From positions 59,063 to 123,062 of the forward strand of contig NZ_JAFMZQ010000003.1 of the NCBI RefSeq assembly GCF_024436415.1: a stretch of DNA of 64,000 nucleotides, written 5' to 3'. Origin of the DNA: Pedobacter deserti (GTDB lineage: Bacteria > Bacteroidota > Bacteroidia > Sphingobacteriales > Sphingobacteriaceae). Below the pieces are notes generated by a model. That model ran no database searches, was not told where the DNA came from, and saw only the letters and a program-made list of their open reading frames with translations. The position numbers were made by a program, and so were the translations under genes. Below are positions 57,660 to 64,000 of this stretch, piece after piece (position 1 is the first letter of the stretch; the number at the start of each line of letters is the position of its first letter).

Positions 57660-59327
57660 ATGAAAAAAATCCATCTGTTTTTCCTTTTAGTTGTCCTGCT
57701 CTCTACCGATTTAGCGGCCCAGAAAAAAAACACTGCTGTAAACAGCAGGAATGCACCAGGAGTGACAAGGCCAAAACTCATAGTAGGCATGGTTGTAGAC
57801 CAGATGCGATGGGACTTTCTATATCGATATTCCGAAAGGTATTCTAAAGGCGGATTTAAGCGGCTGTTGCGCCAGGGGTTTTCGGCCGAAAACACTTTCA
57901 TACCGTACATACCTACCTATACAGCTTGCGGACATGCCAGCGTGTATACCGGATCGGTCCCGGCAATAAACGGAATTATAGGCAATGACTGGTACGATCG
58001 CGATCTGAAACGAAATATCTATTGCGCTGAGGATACCAGCGTCAAGACAGTAGGGAGTAACACAAGAGCCGGACTCATGTCGCCAAAGAATATGCTGTCT
58101 ACCAGCATTACCGATGAGCTCAAACTTGCCACGAATTTCAAAAGTAAAGTAATTGGCATCTCCCTGAAAGACCGGGGCTCCATCCTTCCTGCTGGCCATA
58201 GCGCAGACGCGGCCTATTGGTTTGATGGTCAGACGGGCGACTGGATCAGCAGTACATACTATATGGAGCAGCTTCCCGCCTGGCTTCAGGAATACAATAG
58301 AAGAAAAACAGTAAATACCTATTTGGAGAAGAACTGGAACACATTATACCCCATAGAAACATATACGCAGAGTACTGAAGACGATAAAAGCTATGAAGGG
58401 AAGTCGCGAGGTGAAGAAGCTGCCATATTCCCTCACCCCTACAAGCTATATGCGGGCAAAGACTTTGAAAAAATAAAAAGCATGCCTTATGGTAATACTA
58501 TGACGCTCGAACTTGCCAAGCTTGCAATCAAAGAGGAAAGACTGGGAGAAAGCGGCGTGACTGATTTCCTGGCCGTTAGCTGCTCCGCTACAGACTATGT
58601 AGGCCATCAGTACGGGCCCAATTCCATTGAGATCGAAGATACATATCTCAGGTTAGATCAGGACCTGGCGGAATTCTTCGATTTCCTGGATGCGAAATAC
58701 GGCAAAGACAACTACCTCTTCTTCTTATCCGCCGACCACGGTGCGGCTCAGGCTCCGGGACTAGCGCTTGAAAAGCGCCTCCCTGGCGGTACCTTTGGCG
58801 ACGGGAATGTTATTAAAATCCTTAATAAGCTATTTGAGTCACGCTTCGGCATAAAAAAAGCCATACTAACCTCTACAAACAGCCAAATCCATTTTGATCA
58901 CGAGGCCATTGAGCAAGCAAAAGCGGATTATAATGAAATTAAAAGACTTACTATCGCAGAATTCAGAAAACAGCCTGAAGTCTCAGATGCGGTCGACCTG
59001 AGCAAACTCGAGCAAACCACTTTAGTGGAGCCGATTAAGAAAGCCCTGACAAATGGATATAACGCCATTCGAAGTGGCGACATCTACGTTCTTCTCAAAC
59101 CAGGATATCTGGCAGGATCGAAGACGGGGACCACCCACGGCAGTGGCTACCCTTACGACCATCACATTCCATGCGTATTTATGGGCTGGAATGTAAAACC
59201 TGGAAAAACCAACAAGACCTATCATATGACAGATATCGCGGCAACGCTTGCGGCAATGCTTCGCATCCAGATGCCAAGCGGATGCGTTGGTGAACCGATC
59301 ACTGAATTGACACATCAATATCAATAG
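57660..59327 (+). CDS. PafA-type alkaline phosphatase, exported
   Basis: A 555-residue periplasmic phosphate monoesterase of the alkaline phosphatase superfamily. A signal peptide spans residues 1-20. Metal-binding Asp47 lies in MVVDQMRWD, the nucleophile is probably Thr88 in PTYTACGH, Asn109 is in GNDWYD, and Lys170-Arg172 are in SLKDRG. The Thr-Asn spacing (21) and Lys-x-Arg pair match the residues that make Chryseobacterium/Elizabethkingia PafA a monoesterase. ADHGAAQAPG and YDHHIPCVFMGW supply the other metal ligands. It has its own promoter and terminator. Confidence 0.9.
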   Translation: MKKIHLFFLLVVLLSTDLAAQKKNTAVNSRNAPGVTRPKLIVGMVVDQMRWDFLYRYSERYSKGGFKRLLRQGFSAENTFIPYIPTYTACGHASVYTGSVPAINGIIGNDWYDRDLKRNIYCAEDTSVKTVGSNTRAGLMSPKNMLSTSITDELKLATNFKSKVIGISLKDRGSILPAGHSADAAYWFDGQTGDWISSTYYMEQLPAWLQEYNRRKTVNTYLEKNWNTLYPIETYTQSTEDDKSYEGKSRGEEAAIFPHPYKLYAGKDFEKIKSMPYGNTMTLELAKLAIKEERLGESGVTDFLAVSCSATDYVGHQYGPNSIEIEDTYLRLDQDLAEFFDFLDAKYGKDNYLFFLSADHGAAQAPGLALEKRLPGGTFGDGNVIKILNKLFESRFGIKKAILTSTNSQIHFDHEAIEQAKADYNEIKRLTIAEFRKQPEVSDAVDLSKLEQTTLVEPIKKALTNGYNAIRSGDIYVLLKPGYLAGSKTGTTHGSGYPYDHHIPCVFMGWNVKPGKTNKTYHMTDIAATLAAMLRIQMPSGCVGEPITELTHQYQ

Positions 59328-59347
59328 ATGTAAAAATAAATGTGCTG

Positions 59348-59376
59348 AAGCCGCCTAACACCTTGGGCGGCTTTTT
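59348..59376 (+). terminator. Rho-independent terminator of the phosphatase gene
   Basis: AAGCCGCC (59348-59355) and GGCGGCTT (59366-59373) form an 8-bp stem with a 10-base loop, followed by a T-run to 59376. It begins 20 bases after the stop codon. Confidence 0.8.
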
Positions 59377-59379
59377 CAT

Positions 59380-59387
59380 TACATTTG
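59380..59387 (+). promoter_or_regulatory. -7 promoter element of icmF
   Basis: TACATTTG matches TAnnTTTG exactly, 19 bases before ATG 59407 and directly after the preceding terminator. No -33 element is clear, since the expected site falls in the terminator. Confidence 0.5.
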
Positions 59388-59406
59388 TTTAACCGAATAT
59401 TACAAC

Positions 59407-62400
59407 ATGCAAAATACAGACATCTATTCTTCCGCACACAAAATACGTTTTGTAACTGCTGCTGCACTTTTTGACGGACACGATGCTACCATAAACATTA
59501 TCCGGCGGATATTGCAGTCCTCCGGTGCCGAGGTAATACATCTTGGCCATAACAGGTCGGCGGAAGAAGTTGTAAACTGTGCCATACAGGAAGATGTCCA
59601 GGGCATAGCGGTAACATCCTATCAGGGCGGGCATCTTGAATACTTCAAATACATGTATGATCTTTTGAAAGAACGCGGCGCGAATCATATCAAGATATTT
59701 GGAGGCGGCGGCGGCGTAATCTTACCAGCCGAAATAGATGAACTTAAAAGCTACGGAATAGCTCACATTTATTCCCCGGACGATGGCCGGAAAATGGGAC
59801 TTCAGGGAATGATCAACGATATGCTGCGGCAGACTGACTTTAAACCTGTCAATTTTGTGCCAGATCGAGGTCGGCTCAACCTGACTACCAAAAACATTCA
59901 ACTTATTGCATCTGCAATCAGTGCAGCGGAAACGGATTCCGAAAGATTTGCCGGGATCAGGCCCCGCATAGAGCAACCTGAAAAAAGCGTACCTGTTTTA
60001 GGCATCACAGGAACCGGCGGCGCAGGTAAGTCATCATTGATCGACGAACTGGTTCGGCGATTCTTGAACGCACTGCCGGATAAAACGCTGGCAATTATAT
60101 CCGTAGACCCTTCCAAACGGAAAACCGGCGGTGCCCTGCTTGGCGATAGGATCCGGATGAATGCCATAAACCATCCGCGGGTCTATATGCGCTCGCTGGC
60201 CACCAGGCAGGCCAATATTTCCCTGTCCCGGCATGTTCAAGAAACCATCGAGATTTGCAAATCTTCCGGCTTCGACCTCATCATTGTTGAAACGTCGGGA
60301 ATCGGGCAGTCCGACACTGAAATCACAGATCACTGTGATGTGTCCCTTTACGTTATGACACCGGAATTCGGTGCCGCAAGTCAACTTGAAAAAATAGACA
60401 TGCTCGATTTCGCACATCTGGTTGCTATCAACAAATTCGATAAACGAGGCGCGGCCGATGCCCTCAGGGATGTAAAGAAACAATACCGGCGGAATCATAA
60501 CCTGTTTGACGCGCCCGAAGAAGCTATCCCTGTATTCGCCACCATGGCGTCTCAATTCAATGATACTGGTATGAACAAGCTGTTTCTTGAACTTATGCGA
60601 CAGATACAGTTGCATACAGGGATTAGCTTCGGCATCATTGCAGATCAGACCCTGTCAGACTCGTCTGACAAAGCATATGTGATACCACCCGAACGCGTTC
60701 GCTACCTCGCCGAGATCGTAGAAAGCAGTCAGTTGTACGACAAGTGGGTAGATACGCAATGCATAACGGCTCAAAAACTTTATCAGCTCAATGGGGTTAT
60801 CGAAAGCCTTCAAGCTGACACCATCACAGATCAAGCATCAAGTCAGTCAGCGGTAGAACTACTGAAACACCAATACCAGAACCTCGAAAAGGAGCTTGAC
60901 GATTCATGCCAGCACATGCTTGAGGAATGGCCCAAACTTAAAGAAACGTATGCGGGGGATGTATTCACATACCGGGTGCGCGACAAAGAAATCAGGCAGC
61001 CGCTTTTCTACGAATCCCTGTCAAAACTTCGCATCCCGAAAATATCCCTTCCGCGGCACTCCGACTGGGGAGACCTGCTTCGCTGGAGGTTGACAGAGAA
61101 CCTACCTGGGGAATTTCCGTACGCTGCAGGCGTCTTTCCCTTAAAGCGAGAGGGAGAAGATCCTACGAGAATGTTTGCTGGAGAAGGTAGTCCTGAAAGA
61201 ACCAACCGGCGGTTTCACTATGTCGCGTCCGACCAGCCGGCCCATCGCCTTTCTACTGCGTTCGATTCCGTGACGCTTTATGGAGAAGACCCTCACGTAA
61301 GGCCCGACATCTATGGGAAAATAGGAAACTCAGGAGTCAGTATCGCAACCCTGGATGACGCAAAGAAGCTCTACTCAGGCTTTGATCTTTGCAATCCATC
61401 TACGTCCGTGTCCATGACCATTAATGGCCCCGCCCCCATCATGCTGGGATTTTTTCTTAATGCTGCCATCGATCAGCAGTGCGAAAAATACATTATTAAA
61501 AACGGCCAGACAGAAGACATAGAAGCGAAAATAGCATCCATTTTCGAGACCCGGGGAATAAAAAGACCGCATTATCACGGACCTTTACCTCATGGGAACG
61601 ATGGTTTGGGCTTAATGCTTCTAGGGGTAACCGGGGATCAGGTACTCCCATCCGAAGTCTATCAGAATATTAAAGCAGAAACGATCAGAACAGTCAGGGG
61701 AACCATACAGGCAGATATTCTCAAGGAAGATCAGGCACAAAATACCTGCATATTCTCCACAGAGTTTGCGCTGCGAATGATGGGAGACGTGCAACAATAT
61801 TTTATCTCAGAGAATGTACGCAATTTCTACTCCGTATCAATTTCCGGTTATCACATCGCTGAGGCAGGTGCTAACCCTATTTCTCAGCTTGCCTTCACTT
61901 TAAGTAACGGGTTCACTTACGTAGAATATTACTTAAGCCGGGGAATGCATATCGATGATTTTGCCCCCAATCTATCCTTCTTTTTCTCAAATGGCATAGA
62001 TCCGGAGTACTCCGTTATCGGGAGGGTGGCCAGACGAATCTGGGCTAAAGCCATAAAATTCAAATACCGGGGAAATTCCAGGTCGCAAAAGCTAAAATAT
62101 CATATTCAAACCTCGGGACGGTCGCTCCATTCCCAGGAAATCGACTTCAATGATATCCGAACAACGCTCCAGGCACTGTATGCCATTTATGACAACTGTA
62201 ACTCGCTCCATACAAACGCTTACGATGAAGCAATAACCACACCCACGGAAGAGTCTGTGAGACGGGCGATGGCCATACAGTTGATTATCAATAAAGAACT
62301 AGGCCTGGCTAAAAACGAAAACCCGCTGCAGGGCGCTTTTATTATTGACGATCTGACCGACCTTGTAGAAGATGCCGTGTTGATGGAGTTTAAGCGAATT

Positions 62401-62796
62401 AACGACCGTGGTGGAGTTCTCGGAGCTATGGAGACCATGTATCAGCGAGGAAAAATCCAGGAAGAAAGCTTATACTATGAAACGCTGAAGCATGACGGCA
62501 GTTACCCGATCATCGGAGTAAACACCTTTATAAGCAAAAATGGCTCACCAACAACGATCCCTCAGGAAGTTATTCGGGCGACTCCTGAAGAAAAGGAACA
62601 ACAGATAAAAAATCTGGCCTTGTCCCACGAAAGAAATGAAACTCAGGTTGGTCCGGCACTCGCTAAGCTTAGAAGCTCCGCCCTTAGCCAGGAGAATATA
62701 TTCGAGGTGCTGATGGAAACGACCAAGGTATGCTCCTTAGGTCAGATTGCAAATGCCTTATACGAAGTAGGTGGTCAGTACAGAAGAAATATGTAA
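59407..62796 (+). CDS. icmF: Fused isobutyryl-CoA mutase with G-protein chaperone (IcmF)
   Basis: A 1129-residue adenosylcobalamin enzyme that interconverts isobutyryl-CoA and n-butyryl-CoA. Order: B12-binding domain (about residues 12-145; DGHDATINIIRRIL holds the DxHxxG-type axial His region), MeaB-like GTPase domain (about 180-420; P-loop GTGGAGKSS near 202-210, SVDPSKRKTGGALLGDR), linker, then the TIM-barrel mutase domain (about 540-1129). Phe577 in AGVFPLKR and Gln778 in DQAQNTCIF sit where methylmalonyl-CoA mutase has Tyr and Arg, which favours isobutyryl-CoA. The GTPase domain protects and reloads the cofactor. No partner gene is adjacent. Confidence 0.92.
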   Translation: MQNTDIYSSAHKIRFVTAAALFDGHDATINIIRRILQSSGAEVIHLGHNRSAEEVVNCAIQEDVQGIAVTSYQGGHLEYFKYMYDLLKERGANHIKIFGGGGGVILPAEIDELKSYGIAHIYSPDDGRKMGLQGMINDMLRQTDFKPVNFVPDRGRLNLTTKNIQLIASAISAAETDSERFAGIRPRIEQPEKSVPVLGITGTGGAGKSSLIDELVRRFLNALPDKTLAIISVDPSKRKTGGALLGDRIRMNAINHPRVYMRSLATRQANISLSRHVQETIEICKSSGFDLIIVETSGIGQSDTEITDHCDVSLYVMTPEFGAASQLEKIDMLDFAHLVAINKFDKRGAADALRDVKKQYRRNHNLFDAPEEAIPVFATMASQFNDTGMNKLFLELMRQIQLHTGISFGIIADQTLSDSSDKAYVIPPERVRYLAEIVESSQLYDKWVDTQCITAQKLYQLNGVIESLQADTITDQASSQSAVELLKHQYQNLEKELDDSCQHMLEEWPKLKETYAGDVFTYRVRDKEIRQPLFYESLSKLRIPKISLPRHSDWGDLLRWRLTENLPGEFPYAAGVFPLKREGEDPTRMFAGEGSPERTNRRFHYVASDQPAHRLSTAFDSVTLYGEDPHVRPDIYGKIGNSGVSIATLDDAKKLYSGFDLCNPSTSVSMTINGPAPIMLGFFLNAAIDQQCEKYIIKNGQTEDIEAKIASIFETRGIKRPHYHGPLPHGNDGLGLMLLGVTGDQVLPSEVYQNIKAETIRTVRGTIQADILKEDQAQNTCIFSTEFALRMMGDVQQYFISENVRNFYSVSISGYHIAEAGANPISQLAFTLSNGFTYVEYYLSRGMHIDDFAPNLSFFFSNGIDPEYSVIGRVARRIWAKAIKFKYRGNSRSQKLKYHIQTSGRSLHSQEIDFNDIRTTLQALYAIYDNCNSLHTNAYDEAITTPTEESVRRAMAIQLIINKELGLAKNENPLQGAFIIDDLTDLVEDAVLMEFKRINDRGGVLGAMETMYQRGKIQEESLYYETLKHDGSYPIIGVNTFISKNGSPTTIPQEVIRATPEEKEQQIKNLALSHERNETQVGPALAKLRSSALSQENIFEVLMETTKVCSLGQIANALYEVGGQYRRNM

Positions 62797-62814
62797 ACGC
62801 TAATGCCGTACCTC

Positions 62815-63795
62815 TTACGAATGTATCCAGCTAAACTTATACTCAATAGTAGGAGTCTTCATACGTTCAGCAATACGGGTTAATCTGGCAGGTAAGCCCA
62901 TCACATAATCCCTGGCTTTTTCGCCGGCGTCGTTCAAATCCTTTACACTGTCGATCTTCCATTCCTCGATCAACTGCTGCATGATCTCTACATAATCCAG
63001 CGCCGTATAAACACCAAGCCTTTGCGCAGCATCTGTAAAGTGCCCGAATGTCTGACCAATCTTCATACCCATCTCGCGCAGGAAATGCGCAGGCATAACG
63101 ATCTTCTTACGCATCATATCTTCAAAGGCAATCATAGCCTCATTAGGGTCAACCTCGAAAATCTTGGAAATAAAATCCTTGTAAGCCTTAGCATGGCGTG
63201 CTTCATCAGAAGCAATAACACCGCACATTTTAGACAGTAAATTATCACCATCCTTTTTTGCCAGAGAAGCTACACGCCTGTGAGAGATGTTAGTAGCCAG
63301 CTCCTGGAAACTGGTATATATAAAGTTCCGATACGGATCGGTACCAGTACCGATCTCAAATCCATCAGCTATTAAATATTGAGTAGAAATCTCCATTTGA
63401 CGCATGTCGACCCTACCCGATAGATATAAATACTTGTTGAGCAAATCACCATGTCTGTTTTCCTCAGCAGTCCAATGCCTTACCCAGCGCATCCAGCCAC
63501 CATCCTCGTTCTTAGACACCCCGTCTACCATAGTCAGCCACGACTCATAAGTAGGCAAAGCTTCTTCAGTAATGGTATCACCGATCAACACAGCCACCAG
63601 GTCATAAGAAAGGTCTTTGGCTTTCTCTCTCAAGGCCCTGATGTCCTGATAAAAGGTCTCGCTTGTAGAATCCGGCAAGAAGTCCGAAGGCTGCCAGTTG
63701 GTATCTATTGGCTTCAAATACGTACCCATCATATCAAGCATATAAGGCTCAATATGCATCATTACTTCCCTTCTCTGCTCTACAAAAAAACTCAT
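62815..63795 (-). CDS. Acyl-ACP desaturase (FAB2-type diiron enzyme)
   Basis: A 326-residue soluble desaturase that introduces a cis double bond into acyl-ACP, related to plant stearoyl-ACP delta-9 desaturase. The diiron ligands lie in TAEENRHGDLL (about residues 108-118) and SDEARHAKAYKD (about 195-206), with a further Glu in TSFQELATNISHRRV. It is an all-helical protein of normal bacterial length. It converges with icmF with an 18-base gap. An exact -7 box lies 25 bases upstream of ATG 63795. Confidence 0.92.
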   Translation of the reverse strand: MSFFVEQRREVMMHIEPYMLDMMGTYLKPIDTNWQPSDFLPDSTSETFYQDIRALREKAKDLSYDLVAVLIGDTITEEALPTYESWLTMVDGVSKNEDGGWMRWVRHWTAEENRHGDLLNKYLYLSGRVDMRQMEISTQYLIADGFEIGTGTDPYRNFIYTSFQELATNISHRRVASLAKKDGDNLLSKMCGVIASDEARHAKAYKDFISKIFEVDPNEAMIAFEDMMRKKIVMPAHFLREMGMKIGQTFGHFTDAAQRLGVYTALDYVEIMQQLIEEWKIDSVKDLNDAGEKARDYVMGLPARLTRIAERMKTPTIEYKFSWIHS

Positions 63796-63820
63796 TCGTG
63801 TATATTATTTGTCTCGACAT

Positions 63821-63828
63821 CAAATATA
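63821..63828 (-). promoter_or_regulatory. -7 promoter element of the desaturase gene
   Basis: TATATTTG on the minus strand matches TAnnTTTG exactly, ending 25 bases before ATG 63795. No good -33 element was found. Confidence 0.55.
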
Positions 63829-63890
63829 CCAAAAAAATGAGATAAGTGAGCGTATTTGTTTATTTCCAAGGATGTAAAAGGCCTATAAAC

Positions 63891-63928
63891 AACAAAACCC
63901 TGCAGCATTGTTAGCTACAGGGTTTGTT
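63891..63928 (-). terminator. Rho-independent terminator of the rRNA operon
   Basis: On the minus strand AACAAACCCTGTAGC pairs with GCTGCAGGGTTTTGTT (one mismatch and a bulge) around a 7-base loop. It begins about 6 bases beyond the 5S 3' end and is followed by a T-rich stretch. Confidence 0.75.
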
Positions 63929-63933
63929 TAAGA

Positions 63934-64000
63934 TCTGGCACCGACCTACTCTCCCACGTGTTACCGCAGTACCATTGGCTCTGGTGGGCTTAACTTCTCT
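63934..64000 (-). rRNA. rrf: 5S ribosomal RNA, 3' part (runs off right edge)
   Basis: The reverse complement contains GTTAAGCCCACCAGAGCC, GGTACTGCGGTAACACGTGG and GAGAGTAGGTCGGTGCCA, the conserved 3' half of bacterial 5S rRNA. About 67 bases are inside the window; the 5' part and presumably 23S and 16S rRNA lie beyond base 64000. The exact 3' end is approximate. The operon is leftward and terminates toward the desaturase gene. Confidence 0.9.

Noticed and set aside
59338..59406. Cobalamin riboswitch before icmF
   Set aside because: The gap holds only the upstream terminator, a -7 box and about 19 bases of leader; there is no space for a riboswitch.
1..64000. CRISPR array, transposase, integrase, prophage or toxin-antitoxin module
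   Set aside because: No regularly spaced direct repeats of CRISPR size, no transposase or integrase motifs and no attachment-site duplication were seen. The TGAGTCCG array has an 11-bp period with no spacers.

Overview
The window is chromosomal DNA of a Bacteroidota bacterium, most likely of the Sphingobacteriales (Pedobacter/Mucilaginibacter type). The evidence is the Bacteroidota -7 promoter element TAnnTTTG upstream of many genes, families largely confined to the phylum (DUF4294, DUF4783, HU-CCDC81/SPOR fusion, PafA-type phosphatase), a bacillithiol enzyme (BshB1), a fused isobutyryl-CoA mutase and a soluble acyl-ACP desaturase. Gene order is that of a core chromosome: no integrase, transposase, phage module, CRISPR array or tRNA was found. 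The genus is inferred, not shown.

Bases 1-25.6 kb form a mosaic of single genes and short operons on both strands. In order: the 5' part of valS, an S9 dipeptidyl peptidase, an EamA transporter, a secreted oxidoreductase, YjbR, MnmD, MazG, a solitary DEAD-box-like RecA1 domain, a Tat-exported phospholipase C, two convergent L,D-transpeptidases, a Fpg/Nei glycosylase, a LolC/E-type permease, a NamZ-type muramidase, topoisomerase IB, fmt, a class IV aminotransferase, an RluD-type pseudouridine synthase, a PLP desulfhydrase/deaminase, bshB1, a DUF4294 protein and the bifunctional (p)ppGpp synthetase/hydrolase.

Bases 25.6-38.8 kb hold housekeeping genes: a Fur-family regulator, purA, pabB, a leftward DUF4783-nadC-plsY-M48 group, gpmI with a lipoprotein, a TPR protein, lon, an LpxR-like lipid A deacylase and cmk. 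At 38.9-44.7 kb lies a complete RND efflux operon (adaptor, pump, outer-membrane factor) with an operator-like palindrome in its promoter. rpsA (ribosomal protein S1) and pyrR-pyrB follow.

Bases 48.5-57.6 kb carry the most interesting unit: a 1005-residue TPR protein, an outer-membrane barrel with a TonB-box-like segment, a cytoplasmic-HU/transmembrane/periplasmic-SPOR protein, ExbB, ExbD, a TonB/TolA-like transducer and folC, all in one direction with tiny gaps. It looks like a dedicated ExbBD-powered trans-envelope machine, perhaps doing Tol-Pal-like work and linking nucleoid, septal peptidoglycan and outer membrane. The window ends with a PafA-type phosphatase, IcmF, a leftward acyl-ACP desaturase and the 3' end of a leftward 5S rRNA gene, so an rRNA operon lies beyond the right edge.

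No gene-free stretch exceeds 300 bases. The longest gaps (12570-12801, 34408-34666, 20793-20971, 23218-23407) are described in the entries. All calls rest on reading motifs by eye; no database search was run.
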